64,000 nucleotides of DNA from Marinilabilia salmonicolor (lineage in GTDB: Bacteria > Bacteroidota > Bacteroidia > Bacteroidales > Marinilabiliaceae): NCBI RefSeq assembly GCF_003003035.1, contig NZ_PVTS01000001.1:62001-126000 (forward strand), in the 5' to 3' direction. This document shows, piece after piece, positions 9,501-18,543 of the stretch. The notes beneath the pieces are model-generated. The model saw only the letters and a program-made list of their open reading frames with translations. It was not told the origin of the DNA and searched no databases. Every line of letters begins with the position of its first letter. Positions within the stretch are counted from its first letter, which is position 1. The translations under genes were made by a program, and so were the position numbers.

Positions 9501-10302
9501 TGATGAAATGTGGCGTTTTCTCACCTAAAGTTTTTACATAGGAACGAAGATCTTCTGCTCCGAATGAACAGTTGAGACCGATAGAAAAGAGCGGGAAGTG
9601 TGAGATGGAGATCAGGAAGGCTTCGAGCGTCTGCCCCGAAAGTGTTCGTCCGCTGGCATCGGCAACGGTTACAGATACCATTACCGGAAAGTCATTGAGT
9701 CCCCGTTTTTTCAGTACTTCTCCGATTCCAAACAATGCAGCTTTGGCATTGAGGGTGTCAAAAATGGTTTCCAATAATAGGATATCGGCACCGCCATCAA
9801 GCAAACCTTCGGCCTGTTCGGCATAAACCGAGGCCAGATCGTCAAAGGTTACAGCTCTGTATCCGGGATTGTTAACATCCGGACTCAGCGATGCAGTTTT
9901 ATTGGTAGGTCCCATGGAACCCGCTACAAAACGAGGCTTTTCGGGAGTCGAATACTTTGCCGCCGCTTTGGATGCCAGAAGAGCGGACTGTTTGTTGAGC
10001 TCGTAAACGTAATCCTCCAGTGCATAATCCGATTGCGATATTCGGGTGGAGTTGAAGGTATTGGTCTCTATGATATCGGCTCCGGCTTCCAGATATTTCT
10101 CGTGTATGGTTGTGATAATATCGGGTCGGGTCAGTGACAGCAAATCGTTGTTTCCACGCTGTGAGTGCGTATGATTTTTTAACTCTTCTCCTCTGAAATC
10201 TTCTTCAGTAAGTTTGTATTGCTGAATAAGACTACCCATCGCTCCGTCAAGAAGCAGAACCCGGTTCTTGACAAGGTCTTTTAATAATGCTGTTTTGCTC
10301 AT
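6565..10302 (-). CDS. metH: Cobalamin-dependent methionine synthase
   Basis: Full-length four-module MetH (1245 aa), which transfers the methyl group of 5-methyl-THF to homocysteine through methylcobalamin. Modules in order are: the homocysteine/zinc domain (GLNCSFG near 240, [11 protein letters not shown] near 305); the pterin-binding domain ([14 protein letters not shown] near 355); the cobalamin cap and Rossmann domain ([10 protein letters not shown] near 755, with the His that ligates cobalt); and the AdoMet reactivation domain at the C-terminus ([17 protein letters not shown] near 1155). Nothing appears missing. It partners functionally with metF. I looked for a cobalamin or SAM riboswitch in the 270 bp upstream and found no recognisable consensus, only a weak 6-bp stem (10326-10372). 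Confidence 0.95.
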   Translation of the reverse strand: MSKTALLKDLVKNRVLLLDGAMGSLIQQYKLTEEDFRGEELKNHTHSQRGNNDLLSLTRPDIITTIHEKYLEAGADIIETNTFNSTRISQSDYALEDYVYELNKQSALLASKAAAKYSTPEKPRFVAGSMGPTNKTASLSPDVNNPGYRAVTFDDLASVYAEQAEGLLDGGADILLLETIFDTLNAKAALFGIGEVLKKRGLNDFPVMVSVTVADASGRTLSGQTLEAFLISISHFPLFSIGLNCSFGAEDLRSYVKTLGEKTPHFISAYPNAGLPNQFGEYDETPQEMAPKIFQYLNQGLVNIVGGCCGTTPEHIKAFAEYIKDAKPHVPSTPDVKTKLSGLNPLIMDQTTNFVNIGERTNVAGSKKFARLIREEKYEEALSVAQDQVEGGAQIIDVNMDDAMLDAKKEMVTFLNLMAAEPDIAALPVMVDSSKWEVLEAGLKCLQGKSIVNSISLKEGEEIFVKQASAIKEYGAAVVVMAFDEKGQADTLERRKEICQRAYNLLTAKVGFPPQDIIFDPNILAIGTGIEEHNNYAIDYINVTKWIKENLPHAKVSGGVSNLSFSFRGNNQVREAMHAVFLYHAIQAGMDMGIVNPGMLQIYDEIPADLLELVEDVVLNRRPDATERLIDKAEEIKDQKEAGTAVKKDSWRDKPLEERLHHCLIKGIPDFLEEDLVEAREKYEFALDIIEQPLMDGMNIVGDLFGSGKMFLPQVVKTARVMKKAVAWLEPFIEEEKRASGNANTKKGKILMATVKGDVHDIGKNIVGVILACNNYDVVDLGVMVPAEKILSEAVKQEADIVGLSGLITPSLEEMSNVAREMELRGMKQPLLIGGATTSKVHTAVKIDPFYSGPVVYVKDASMSAQVVGALLSPKEHERFNKQTGEEYQKLREANKNKKAKEYLPISEAREKKWQTNWQDAPVKKPNFTGIKTFTDYPVEEIVPFIDWTFFFHAWRLTGNYRGIENVSDEESKLQWLDNFTSDMAKEKASEALKLWKDAQQMLQKIKEEKMLRANGIIGLFPANSVGDDVEVYTGEDRSEIQTTFHFLREQQKKQGKEIYYSLADFIAPKDSGINDYIGGFAVSAGEGIEKWISEFEAKHDDYNAILLKSLADRLAEAFAELMHFRVRKEFWGYNPDEAFNYDDLVRERYRGIRPALGYPACPDHSEKRLLFDLMEVEKNAGITLTEHFSMYPNASVSGLYLAHPDAIYFGVGKIKSDQVADVADRKGMTPEELEKWIPTNLADK

Positions 10303-10521
10303 AATATTTCAAATGCAACCACGCCACAGGCAACGGACTTTTTTTCAGCTTGAAGCAGCATGATAAGCCTGTCGCGGGTAATTAATGATTTGTTTTGCCA
10401 TAAATCAATCCTTCCAAAAGTGTAGCGGATTGAAATACAAAGGTAAGTAAATATCTGGGTTTCGCACAGAAGCTGGCGGTGCGGCGCTTGGAAGTGAGTT
10501 GAAGAGGGTGTTTACAGGGTT

Positions 10522-10561
10522 CCGCACCGGGAAGAATAAATGAACATTCTTACCGGTGCGG
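10522..10561 (-). terminator. Strong hairpin after the coiled-coil membrane protein gene
   Basis: CCGCACCGG (10522-10530) pairs perfectly with CCGGTGCGG (10553-10561), and AAGAAT/ATTCTT extends the stem inside an 8-nt loop. It sits 11 bp after the stop of the minus-strand gene at 10573. There is no T-run on either strand, so it may be an RNA-stabilising or Rho-associated 3' structure and not a classic intrinsic terminator. Confidence 0.55.
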
Positions 10562-10572
10562 AGATTGATTGA

Positions 10573-11178
10573 TTAGTCTCGTCCGCGTAGCTTGTTCAGT
10601 TCATTGAGATGCTGACGTGCCATTGTTTTTTCTTTCTCCAGTGCTCGTTTTCTGTGAGCGTCATATTCTTTCTCCAGATCGCTGTATTTTTCTCTCATTT
10701 CGCCCGTAAGGTGGTGGCTGCGTTTGAAAAGTAAAAACAGGAACGCGGCACCAACGGCAAGGATTAATACCAGCCCCCACATAATCGAGTTGTATTGGCC
10801 TTTGGGCAGTTCAGCGCCCAGGAAAGGGATGCTGTCTTTCTGGGTAATTGCTTTGTCGAGCTTCTCTTGTGTGTTTTCCAGGTTGCTGTTGATGGATTTT
10901 ATTTCACTTTTCAGAGAATCAATGGCTGTCTCTTTTTCAGCGATGGTTGTCTCCAACGAAGAAAGGGAGTCCAGAACATTGGATTTCAACTTGTACAACC
11001 AGTTGGTGCGGACCACGCGGTATTCCTCATACTTGCTGGATTTTTCTATGGTATAGTCAAACTGACCTGCTACCGGCCCCTGGTCCAGCGTGGCTTCGTT
11101 TTGCTCGTTTTGCGCATTGATTGGTGTACCTGTAATAAGTGCAATAAAAAGAATTTTAGCAATCTTGTTTTTGATCAT
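10573..11178 (-). CDS. Exported coiled-coil single-span membrane protein
   Basis: A 201-residue protein with a signal peptide (cleavage likely after NAQ, residue about 23), a predicted coiled coil at about 70-115 (heptads of Leu/Ile with Glu, Lys and Ser), one transmembrane helix at about 132-152, and a charged helical tail of about 48 residues (EMREKYSDLEKEYDAHRKRA). The segment GPVAGQFDYTIEKSSKYEEY is characteristic of a family common in Bacteroidota. From memory, that family is sometimes mislabelled as a tRNA (guanine-N1)-methyltransferase, but no such domain is visible here. Topology suggests an inner-membrane protein linking periplasm and cytoplasm. The function is unknown. Confidence 0.6.
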   Translation of the reverse strand: MIKNKIAKILFIALITGTPINAQNEQNEATLDQGPVAGQFDYTIEKSSKYEEYRVVRTNWLYKLKSNVLDSLSSLETTIAEKETAIDSLKSEIKSINSNLENTQEKLDKAITQKDSIPFLGAELPKGQYNSIMWGLVLILAVGAAFLFLLFKRSHHLTGEMREKYSDLEKEYDAHRKRALEKEKTMARQHLNELNKLRGRD

Positions 11179-11323
11179 GGCCTTGATATTATTCGGTTTT
11201 CGTATAATGTTTTTCTGAAAAAGCGGAATCCGGTTATTAACCTGAGACCTCCTAACATAACGTGACGGACAGGGATAAATTGTTTGCTGGTCGGATCTTG
11301 GGTGTTTGCAAATTCAAAGTTAC

Positions 11324-11353
11324 AAAAAAACCGCCCCTGAAAGAGAGGCGGTT
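11324..11353 (-). terminator. Intrinsic terminator downstream of fumC
   Basis: On the minus strand, AACCGCC (11353-11347) pairs with GGCGGTT (11335-11329) across an 11-nt loop, followed directly by a run of T. It lies 180 bp beyond fumC, with repeat copy B between the gene and the terminator. Confidence 0.75.
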
Positions 11354-11438
11354 GTAAAAATATTTGAAGAAAAAGATTTTTACCCAAAATCCGCAAGCAA
11401 TAATTTAAAAAAACAACTTTTTTCCTTTCGGATTCGAT

Positions 11439-11532
11439 TAAATAGTGTCTGTCCATAAACTAAAACGTAAATGAGTATTTTGGCGGCAAGCGTAACGACG
11501 CAAGTGGTACTTTATGGACAGAAACTAAGTAG
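11439..11532. repeat. MITE-like intergenic element, copy B (94 bp)
   Basis: A short copy with left end TAAATAGTGTCTGTCCATAA and right end TTTATGGACAGAAACTAAGT (AG). The interior is almost only the conserved right half (GTAAATGAGTATTTTGGCGG, then GTAACGACGCAAGTGG), near-identical to copy C, so it looks like a deletion derivative. It ends 1 bp from the fumC stop codon. Confidence 0.8.
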
Positions 11533-11533
11533 A

Positions 11534-12931
11534 TTAGTCCAGTGATCCAATCATCTTGGATGGATCTACCCACTTATCGAATTCTTCAGCAGTCAGATAA
11601 CCAAGCTCTAATGCTGCCTCTTTGAGGGTTGTTCCTTCTTTATGAGCTTTCTTTGCAATCTCGGCAGCTTTGTAGTACCCGATGTGTGTATTGAGTGCTG
11701 TAACCAGCATCAGTGAGTTGTCGAGGTGCATTTTAATGCGGTCGTGATTGGGCTTAATGCCTGCAGCACAGTTGTCATTAAAGGCCACACATGCGTCTCC
11801 CAGCAACTCTGCACTTTGCAGGAAGTTGTAAATCATTACCGGCTTGAAAACGTTGAGTTCGAAATGCCCATTGGAACCGCCTACCGATACGGTGACGTCA
11901 TTACCCATTACCTGAGCACACACCATTGTCATTGCTTCGGCTTGTGTGGGATTAACTTTTCCAGGCATGATGGAAGATCCGGGCTCGTTTTCGGGAATCA
12001 GGATTTCGCCAATGCCTGAGCGGGGACCTGATGCAAGCAGTCGGATGTCGTTGGCAATTTTCATCAGGCTCACAGCCACCTGCTTGAGTGCTCCATGACT
12101 TTCCACGATGGCATCGTGAGCAGCCAGAGATTCAAACTTATTAGCAGCAGTTTTGAATGGCATTCCGGTAAATTTGGCAATGTATTTGGCCACTGTTACA
12201 TCATATCCGTTTGGAGTATTCAGTCCGGTGCCCACAGCTGTTCCTCCCAAAGCAAGTTCTGAAAGGTGTTCGAGAGTGGATTTAATGGCCTTAAGGCCAT
12301 GTGTTAATTGCGCGGCATAGCCGGAAAATTCCTGACCCAGGGTGAGCGGAGTCGCATCCATCAGGTGCGTACGACCGATTTTTACCACTTCTTTCATCTC
12401 TTCCGATTTTTTCTGAAGGGTGTCTCTGAGTTTCTCAATTCCCGGAATGGTTTTCTCCATCAGTATCTTGTATGCAGCGATGTGCATTGCTGTGGGGAAA
12501 GTATCGTTAGAGGATTGCGACTTGTTTACGTCATCATTGGGGTGGATGGGCCTTTCTCCTTCACCGAGTTTGCCTCCGTTTATAACATGGGCGCGGTTGG
12601 CTACTACTTCGTTGCAATTCATGTTGGACTGCGTTCCGCTCCCGGTTTGCCATACCACCAAAGGAAACTGATCGTTGAGTTTGCCGGCAATGATTTCATC
12701 ACAGGCAGCAGCTATAAGGTCTCTTTTTTCTGCAGGCAGCACACCCAACTCTTCGTTGGCATAGGCCGCAGCTTTTTTCAAATACCCAAAGGCATGTACA
12801 ATTTCAATGGGCATTGAGCCAGAAGGACCAATGGGGAAATTCATTACCGAACGCTGCGTTTGGGCTGCCCAATATTTGTCTGCGGGCACTTTTACCTCAC
12901 CCATGGTGTCTTTCTCAATCCGATATTCCAT
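11534..12931 (-). CDS. fumC: Class II fumarate hydratase
   Basis: FumC (465 aa) interconverts fumarate and malate in the TCA cycle; class II enzymes are oxygen-stable, iron-free homotetramers. The family signature [15 protein letters not shown] is present near residue 317, with the upstream catalytic regions [14 protein letters not shown] near 98 and [16 protein letters not shown] near 187. Length matches the family. It is monocistronic: repeat copies flank it on both sides (B at the 3' end, C upstream), and a terminator follows at 11324-11353. A possible promoter, TTTG-N18-TACATTG, lies at about 12990-13024 and overlaps the outer edge of copy C. Confidence 0.95.
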   Translation of the reverse strand: MEYRIEKDTMGEVKVPADKYWAAQTQRSVMNFPIGPSGSMPIEIVHAFGYLKKAAAYANEELGVLPAEKRDLIAAACDEIIAGKLNDQFPLVVWQTGSGTQSNMNCNEVVANRAHVINGGKLGEGERPIHPNDDVNKSQSSNDTFPTAMHIAAYKILMEKTIPGIEKLRDTLQKKSEEMKEVVKIGRTHLMDATPLTLGQEFSGYAAQLTHGLKAIKSTLEHLSELALGGTAVGTGLNTPNGYDVTVAKYIAKFTGMPFKTAANKFESLAAHDAIVESHGALKQVAVSLMKIANDIRLLASGPRSGIGEILIPENEPGSSIMPGKVNPTQAEAMTMVCAQVMGNDVTVSVGGSNGHFELNVFKPVMIYNFLQSAELLGDACVAFNDNCAAGIKPNHDRIKMHLDNSLMLVTALNTHIGYYKAAEIAKKAHKEGTTLKEAALELGYLTAEEFDKWVDPSKMIGSLD

Positions 12932-13027
12932 TTTTCTGTAGTTTTTTATGAGTGTTAATGAATGTTGTTTCGATTGCTAAACCGTGTTTAGATAAACAAT
13001 GTATGAGTTTAACTTTGTAGGCAAACA

Positions 13028-13205
13028 CTATTTAGTGCCTGTCCATAAACTAAGCAAATTTTGTTTTTAGAGCTGTTTCTGGTCAGAAAGTGCCAATTGC
13101 CAGGCTTGCGAAGCAGCCAAAAAACGGAGTTTACTAATCGTAAATGAGTATTTTGGCGGCAAACGTAACGACACAAGTGGTACTTTATGGACAGAAACTA
13201 TTTAG
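13028..13205. repeat. MITE-like intergenic element, copy C (178 bp, type copy)
   Basis: The left end, CTATTTAGTGCCTGTCCATA, and the right end, TTTATGGACAGAAACTATTT (AG), are imperfect inverted repeats of about 22 bp. The interior has the modules TGGTCAGAAAGTGCCA, AGGCTTGC, a TTTAC/GTAAA mini-hairpin and the conserved right half. The TAA stop of prfB (13202-13204) is part of the right terminus. The sequence just outside the left end (GCAAACACTATTTAG) resembles another right terminus, suggesting nested or tandem insertion. Confidence 0.85.
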
Positions 13206-14309
13206 TCTTTTTTGAAGACATCTTCGGCTCCATATTCCATCAGGAAGGCCTTTATAAATCCGTCGATTTCGCCGTCCAGAACTGCCTGCACATTGCTGGT
13301 TTCATGATTGGTGCGAACATCCTTGACGAGTTTGTAGGGTTGCAGAACATAGGAGCGGATTTGTGATCCCCATTCGATCTTCTTTTTCTGTGATTCTATT
13401 TTGTTCTGCTCTTCCAGCTTCTTTCTCAATTCAATTTCATAGAGTTGAGACTTCAGCATCCGTAAGGCGTTTTCTTTGTTTCCTCCCTGTGATCGGGATT
13501 CCGTGTTTTCAATGACAATGCCGGATGGTCCGTGACGGAGTCGAACACCTGTCTCCACTTTGTTGACATTTTGTCCTCCGGCACCGCTGGAACGGAAAGT
13601 CTCCCAGGTAATATCGGCCGGATTGATTTCCACCTCAATGGTTTCGTCGATAAGAGGAATTACAAATACCGAGGTGAATGAGGTCATTCGTTTGTTGGCC
13701 GAGTTGAAAGGAGACAGTCTTACCAACCGGTGCACTCCGTTTTCGCTTTTCAGGTAGCCATAGGCAAAGTCCCCTTCAAACTGGAGGGTGACAGATTTTA
13801 TTCCGGCTTCATCACCTTCCTGAAAGTTGGTCTCAGTGACTTTATACCCGTTTTTTTCGCCCCATCTCACATACATTCGCATGAGCATTTCTGCCCAGTC
13901 CTGGCTCTCTGTTCCTCCGGCTCCTGCATTTATCTTGAGGATGGCACCCATGCGGTCTTCTTCTTTCTGAAGCATATTGCGCAACTCCAGATCTTCCAGC
14001 ATCTCAATGGCTTTCTGATATTGCGCATCCACATCGGCCTCTTCAGCTTCTCCTTCTTTTAAAAATTCCAGTAGAACAGAAGTCTCTTCTATGGCATTTT
14101 TAATTTTGTCGTAACCTGTTACCCAGCTTTTAAGCTCTTTTATTTTTTTCATTTTGAGCTCCGCCTTTTTCGGGTCATTCCAAAAGTCCGGTGCCTGGGT
14201 ACGCAGTTCTTCTTCTTCTATTTCTATCTTTTTTCTATCGATGTCAAAGATACCTCCTCAACGCGATCTCGCGTCCCGAAAGGTCTTTCATCATTTCAGA
14301 TGTTACCAT
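13202..14309 (-). CDS. prfB: Peptide chain release factor 2, with programmed +1 frameshift
   Basis: RF2 (368 aa after frameshifting) terminates translation at UGA and UAA. The N-terminal part starts at ATG 14309 and reads MVTSEMMKDLSGREIALRRY, then Leu and a UGA. The site AGGAGG-TAT-CTT-TGA-C (14258-14243) is the classic prfB autoregulatory signal: an internal Shine-Dalgarno sequence 3 nt before the CUU slip codon and an in-frame UGA. Shifting +1 gives LDIDRKKIEIEEEELRTQAP and joins the main frame (13202-14152). That frame holds the GGQ loop (RSSGAGGQNVNKVET) and the domain with the stop-recognition helices. A single-frame call from ATG 14152 would lose 52 residues. The stop codon lies in the end of repeat copy C. 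Confidence 0.95.
14243..14258 (-). promoter_or_regulatory. prfB: prfB programmed +1 frameshift site
   Basis: On the minus strand it reads AGGAGGTATCTTTGAC: an SD-like hexamer, a 3-nt spacer, CUU as slippery P-site codon, UGA stop and C in the poor-termination context. When RF2 is scarce, ribosomes slip +1 and make more RF2. The downstream frame resumes at GAC (Asp). Confidence 0.95.
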
Positions 14310-14481
14310 TTCCTTAATGTTTTGGTTTGTTTTTACAAAGGTAATAAATATATCACCAAGACGGGTTTTGGTTTAAAGGGTTGATGTTAGATGGTTGAGC
14401 TTCTGATGCTTATTTTTAAGATGTCCGAATTTTTATTCAGATCGGGCAATTAATGATTTATTTCTTTAATTAGGTTTGGTT

Positions 14482-14514
14482 AAAAAAAAGCGGGCAACAA
14501 AATGGTTGTCCGCT
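14482..14514 (-). terminator. Intrinsic terminator of tRNA-His
   Basis: On the minus strand, AGCGGACAAC (14514-14505) pairs with GTTGCCCGCT (14498-14489) with one mismatch and a 6-nt loop, followed by eight T residues. It starts 7 bp after the tRNA 3' end. Confidence 0.85.
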
Positions 14515-14520
14515 TTAAAG

Positions 14521-14595
<75 letters not shown>

Positions 14596-14709
14596 GTTTT
14601 AATGTGGGTGCAAAGGTAAAATTTTTTCCATTAGTTTTGCAAATGTTTTTCTAAAAAATGCCACCATAATTGCTTTCTTTGGATAGCGTGGTCATTAAAA
14701 ATATTGAAA

Positions 14710-15390
14710 ATGAAGTTTTTCACTGTGCAGCCGGAGATTGACCGGCAAATAGAATCTGTGATGCGCCGGATTCGTAACCTGAAGGATGGGGAGACAGCGG
14801 ATCTGATGAAGGAATCGGGAGCCAGGTATCGCCAAAATTACGGTGTGTCTGTGGTTTATCTCAGAAAAATTGCCGGGGATTTTCCTAAAAGTGAAGCGTT
14901 GGCTTCTCGTTTGTGGGCCCGTGAAATCCGGGAGACAATGATTCTTGCCACCATGCTGGTTGACTTTGAGTCATTGCCTGAAGAGTCATTGAACGAGTGG
15001 GGGCAGATGCTTCATACCATTGAATTATCGGAGCAGATAGGTCGCAACCTGCTGTCAGGAGAAAAGGTCTCTCCTCAGTTTCTCATTGACTGGCTCAGAA
15101 GTGAGCAAGTTTATGCCAAATATGCGGCTGCCATGGGCATTGGTTGGAGACTTCGTTTGGTGGGAGGGGATAGTTTCAGTGAATTGCCGGATCTAATGGA
15201 CGAGTTCAGAGCAATGGCTTCTGACCCACAAATGATGAGGGCTGCAGGATTTGCTCTAAAGATGGCCGGAAGGTACTCTTCATTTAAGGAGCTTATCTTT
15301 AACAGCGTTAAAGAGTGGACGAAGGATGATAATGTTTGTATTTCAGAGACGGGTAAAGATGTTGTTTTTGAACTGGAAGCTTTTATGTAG
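14710..15390 (+). CDS. AlkD-like DNA alkylation repair (HEAT-repeat) protein
   Basis: A 226-residue all-helical protein resembling the DNA alkylation repair (AlkD/AlkC, ALK-repeat) family. The segment SEALASRLWAREIRETMILA (about 63-82) matches the family pattern of short helical repeats with conserved Trp and Glu. AlkD glycosylases excise cationic alkylpurines without base flipping. I cannot confirm the catalytic Asp/Trp residues by eye, so activity is inferred. ATG 14710 is preferred over TTG 14704. The TAG stop coincides with the first bases of repeat copy D, so the C-terminus may have been shaped by that insertion. Confidence 0.6.
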   Translation: MKFFTVQPEIDRQIESVMRRIRNLKDGETADLMKESGARYRQNYGVSVVYLRKIAGDFPKSEALASRLWAREIRETMILATMLVDFESLPEESLNEWGQMLHTIELSEQIGRNLLSGEKVSPQFLIDWLRSEQVYAKYAAAMGIGWRLRLVGGDSFSELPDLMDEFRAMASDPQMMRAAGFALKMAGRYSSFKELIFNSVKEWTKDDNVCISETGKDVVFELEAFM

Positions 15391-15465
15391 TGCCTGCCCG
15401 AAAAATCTAATTTCCGCTAATGGCGTAACGCAGTAAACGGGACTTTATGGACAAACACAATGTAG
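15388..15465. repeat. MITE-like intergenic element, copy D (78 bp)
   Basis: The shortest copy: left end TAGTGCCTGCCC, right end TTTATGGACAAACACAATGT (AG). A 45-bp interior block (15409-15453) is identical to 50992-51036 in copy F, far away. The gene stop TAG is its first three bases. Confidence 0.75.
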
Positions 15466-15500
15466 TGTCATTTATCAGCTTTTTTATTAAACAGAGCCCT

Positions 15501-15508
15501 TATTTTTG
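15501..15508 (+). promoter_or_regulatory. Putative -7 box for the PLP-enzyme gene
   Basis: TATTTTTG matches TAnnTTTG, with a T-rich tract about 19 bp upstream, 86 bp before the next start codon. Weak to moderate support. Confidence 0.3.
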
Positions 15509-15593
15509 TCAGACCTGCAACGTGTTGCCGGCCGTTAATCCTTGAAAAGAAAGGGGTAGCGGTATTTGTTGAAATTATTGACTGTATTGTTTT

Positions 15594-17063
15594 ATGTTAC
15601 CTCACGAAGATCATTTTAGGAAATTCAGGGAGAATATTGTTGGTTTTGATGCCACCATTGAAACACCCTATGGTTCAAAGCCATTGGTTTATGCCGACTG
15701 GATTGCATCAGGAAGGTTATACCGGCCTTTGGAGGAGCAAATAGTAAATGTGATAGGCCCCATGGTCGCCAATACGCATTCCGAATCCAGTGATACAGGA
15801 AAAGTGATGACCAACGTTTATCGTTTGTCGCATAAACTAATAAAAGAGCATGTAAATGCCTTTGAAGGGGACCTCATAATAACTGCAGGGTATGGAATGA
15901 CCTCGGTGGTGAATAAACTGCAGCGAATACTGGGAATGCGGGTTCCTGAACAGGCTCAGAGATATTGTCATTTGCCTGAAAAGGAGCGCCCGGTGGTTTT
16001 TCTGACACATATGGAGCATCATTCTAATCACACCTCCTGGCTGGAGACCAATGCCGATGTGGTTGTTTTAGAGCCCGATGCAGATATGCTGGTAAACCCC
16101 GATTCCCTGAAAGCCGAAATAGAGAAATACAAAAACCGTGTGTTGAAGATTGGGAGCTTCACTGCCTGTTCCAATGTTACCGGCATTGAAACACCCTACC
16201 ATCAGCTGGCACGGATAATGCACGAGCATGGGGGATTTTGTTTTGTGGATTTTGCGGCTTCTGCCCCGTATGCCCCTGTAAATATGCATCCGGAGGATCC
16301 TTTGGAACGGCTGGATGCCGTATTTTTTTCTCCACATAAATTCCTTGGAGGTCCGGGTAGCAGTGGCGTTGTTGTTTTTAACTCCGCTCTTTATCACAAT
16401 ACCGCTCCTGATAATTCGGGTGGCGGAACAGTAAATTGGACCAACAGATGGGGCAAGTATCAGTATATCGCTGATATCGAAGCCCGTGAAGACGGGGGGA
16501 CGCCGGGCTTTCTTCAGTCTATTCGTGCCGCACTGAGCATCAGACTGAAAGAACAGATGAGTTGTGAGAAGATGGCTGAGCGGGAAGAAGCCATGATTAA
16601 ACGGATTTTTGACGGTTTTAGAAAAATTCCGGGACTGACCATTCTTGCAGACGGCCAGCAGGAGCGGTTGGGGGCCATCTCGTTTTATATTTCCAATGTT
16701 CATTTTAATCTGGTAGTTCGGTTGCTTAATGATCGCTTCGGCATTCAGGTCAGAGGCGGCTGTTCCTGTGCAGGGACCTACGGTCATTACTTGTTGCATG
16801 TGGATTATTATACCTCCAGTAATATTACCCGCAGAATCGATATGGGCGACTTATCTGAAAAGCCCGGCTGGGTTCGGTTGTCCGTTCATCCGGTGATGAG
16901 TGAAGAGGATATTGAATACATCATAGATGCTGTTGCTCAGGTGGCGGAAAAGTCCGATGAGTGGGCCAAAGATTATGAGTACCACCCCTGGGAAAATGAG
17001 TTTAGCCATAAAGATAAACCGGAAAAACAGATGGATGATTATCTTTCATGGTTTCAGTTTTGA
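15594..17063 (+). CDS. Class V aminotransferase / NifS-like PLP enzyme
   Basis: A 489-residue PLP-dependent enzyme of fold type I, class V (cysteine desulfurase/selenocysteine lyase superfamily). The PLP lysine is Lys249 in FFSPHKFLGGPGSSG. The cofactor-contact histidine motif MEHHSNHTSW is near residue 140, and GGCSCAGTYGH near 385 carries a cysteine at the position of the mobile-loop active-site region. It is longer than IscS/SufS (about 400), with an extended C-terminus. No isc or suf genes are nearby, so a housekeeping Fe-S role is doubtful. The substrate is unknown. The next gene starts 74 bp downstream with its own -7-like box, so it may be monocistronic. Confidence 0.8.
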   Translation: MLPHEDHFRKFRENIVGFDATIETPYGSKPLVYADWIASGRLYRPLEEQIVNVIGPMVANTHSESSDTGKVMTNVYRLSHKLIKEHVNAFEGDLIITAGYGMTSVVNKLQRILGMRVPEQAQRYCHLPEKERPVVFLTHMEHHSNHTSWLETNADVVVLEPDADMLVNPDSLKAEIEKYKNRVLKIGSFTACSNVTGIETPYHQLARIMHEHGGFCFVDFAASAPYAPVNMHPEDPLERLDAVFFSPHKFLGGPGSSGVVVFNSALYHNTAPDNSGGGTVNWTNRWGKYQYIADIEAREDGGTPGFLQSIRAALSIRLKEQMSCEKMAEREEAMIKRIFDGFRKIPGLTILADGQQERLGAISFYISNVHFNLVVRLLNDRFGIQVRGGCSCAGTYGHYLLHVDYYTSSNITRRIDMGDLSEKPGWVRLSVHPVMSEEDIEYIIDAVAQVAEKSDEWAKDYEYHPWENEFSHKDKPEKQMDDYLSWFQF

Positions 17064-17084
17064 TGCAGGTTAAATCAAAATAAT

Positions 17085-17092
17085 TAACTTTG
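17085..17092 (+). promoter_or_regulatory. Putative -7 box for the GNAT-like gene
   Basis: TAACTTTG matches the Bacteroidetes TAnnTTTG element, with TTTTG 22 bp upstream overlapping the end of the previous gene. It lies 45 bp before the ATG at 17138. Confidence 0.45.
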
Positions 17093-17137
17093 CCCCCTGC
17101 TTATACCACTGATTACAAATTTTTTTAATATTCTCTT

Positions 17138-18331
17138 ATGCGTATTGTTGAGGTAAATACGAACAAGCAAAAGCGACAGTTTTTGGATGTCGTGGATGCG
17201 ATATATAAAAACGACGATAATTACGTGCGTCCGTTGGATGTGATGATAGAGGAGATTTTTGATCCGGCATCCAATGATTTTTTTGCTCATGGCGACGCAG
17301 TTCGGTTTTTACTCCTTTCGGATGACGACAAGGTTATTGGCAGGACAGGGGCGTTTATCAATGAGAAAAAAGCTTATGGCTATACCCAGCCCACCGGGGG
17401 GATGGGCTTTTTTGAATGTGTGAATGACAAAGCTGCCGCATTTATGCTTTTTGATGCTGCCCGTGATTGGCTGGCAGAGAGAGGTATGGAAGCGATGGAC
17501 GGACCTATAAATTTTGGTGAGAATGATACATTCTGGGGACTCCTGGTAGAGGGATTTACCTCGCCTGCTTTCGGTGTGCAGTATAACCCGCCTTATTACA
17601 AGGATTTTTTTGAAGAATACGGTTTTGCCAATTATTTTGAGCAGGTAACCAATCATCTTGATCTGCAAAAACCTTTCCCTGAGCGATTTTGGAAGATTGC
17701 CGGTTGGGTAGGACGAAAACCCGGCTATCAATTCAAGCATTTTCAATGGGATAAAAGTGAGGAGTTTATTAAAGACTTTATAGAGGTTTACAATGATGCC
17801 TGGCAGTTTCATGAAAACTTTACACCCATGAAGGCCGAGACTCTTCGGAATTCACTAAAGGAGGCTAAAGATTTTATGGATGAAGAGTTGATTTGGTTTG
17901 CTTATCATGAAGAAACCCCCATCGGGTTTTTTGTTCAATTTCCGGATGTGAATCAAATTATTAAACATTTCCATGGTAAAATGAATTTCTGGAACAAGCT
18001 GAAGTTTGTTTATTTGAAATGGCGCAAAGTGATGACCCGTACACGTGTTGTTATTATGGGAATTCGTCCGCGCTGGCAACGGAATGGTATTGAGTCAGGT
18101 ATTTTCTGGCACCTGAGAAATGCTGTATCCAAAAAGCCGTGGCTCAAAGAGATGGAGCTTTCCTGGGTTGGTGATTTTAATCCTAAGATGAGAGCATTGC
18201 ATGAGTCTGTAGGTGCAGATTTTGGTAAGAAACACATTACCTATCGCTTTGTTTTTGATGAAGAAAAACGAAAAGAGGCACAGCATGCCGCTGCAATTCC
18301 GAACGACACCAAGGAAAAAATAAAATCCTGA
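17138..18331 (+). CDS. GNAT-fold acetyltransferase-like protein
   Basis: A 397-residue cytoplasmic protein. Residues about 250-375 have the layout of an acyl-CoA N-acyltransferase: ETPIGFFVQFPDVNQ as the central strands, then RVVIMGIRPRWQRNGI as the CoA-loop region (RxxGxG-like, degenerate), and a conserved C-terminal KKHITYRFVFD. The N-terminal half contains GRTGAFINEKKAYGYTQPTG and PINFGENDTFWGLLVEGF, typical of a Bacteroidota family whose substrate is not known. Length and composition are regular, and there is no signal peptide. It is followed by rpmE2, which has its own promoter. Confidence 0.65.
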   Translation: MRIVEVNTNKQKRQFLDVVDAIYKNDDNYVRPLDVMIEEIFDPASNDFFAHGDAVRFLLLSDDDKVIGRTGAFINEKKAYGYTQPTGGMGFFECVNDKAAAFMLFDAARDWLAERGMEAMDGPINFGENDTFWGLLVEGFTSPAFGVQYNPPYYKDFFEEYGFANYFEQVTNHLDLQKPFPERFWKIAGWVGRKPGYQFKHFQWDKSEEFIKDFIEVYNDAWQFHENFTPMKAETLRNSLKEAKDFMDEELIWFAYHEETPIGFFVQFPDVNQIIKHFHGKMNFWNKLKFVYLKWRKVMTRTRVVIMGIRPRWQRNGIESGIFWHLRNAVSKKPWLKEMELSWVGDFNPKMRALHESVGADFGKKHITYRFVFDEEKRKEAQHAAAIPNDTKEKIKS

Positions 18332-18418
18332 ATGGGGGCTCTTCCTCTTTTGTTTTATGGCTTTTAATAGTTCTAAAAACAGACATAAGAGATTGTTTGA
18401 GTTTTTTTCTGAGAAAAA

Positions 18419-18451
18419 TTTTGGTGTTTGTCAGCGGAATAATTAATTTTG
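18419..18451 (+). promoter_or_regulatory. rpmE2: Bacteroidetes-type promoter of rpmE2
   Basis: TTTTG at 18419-18423, 20 bp spacer, then TAATTTTG at 18444-18451. This is a full match to the TTG-N19-21-TAnnTTTG consensus. The predicted 5' UTR is about 85 nt. Confidence 0.7.
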
Positions 18452-18543
18452 CAGTCCGTTTGGTGTGAGTGTTTTGGTTAATCATCAGGCACTCACAGGT
18501 AAAGAGTGAAAAAACAGAGGTTAGAAAATAAAATACTAGAGAA

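Noticed and set aside
6808-9826. Many long plus-strand frames opposite metH
   Set aside because: They are complementary shadows of the metH coding sequence, without family features or plausible starts.
10303-10440. Possible cobalamin or SAM riboswitch upstream of metH
   Set aside because: None of the conserved cores I know for cobalamin, SAM-I or SAM-II is visible; only a 6-bp stem with a 35-nt loop is present.
11175-11456. 93-codon minus-strand frame between the coiled-coil gene and fumC
   Set aside because: It runs across the fumC terminator and into repeat copy B, has no family features, and ends over the start of the next gene.
13011-13018. Plus-strand TAACTTTG promoter-like box upstream of fumC
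   Set aside because: No plus-strand gene follows; it faces into repeat copy C and the 3' end of prfB.
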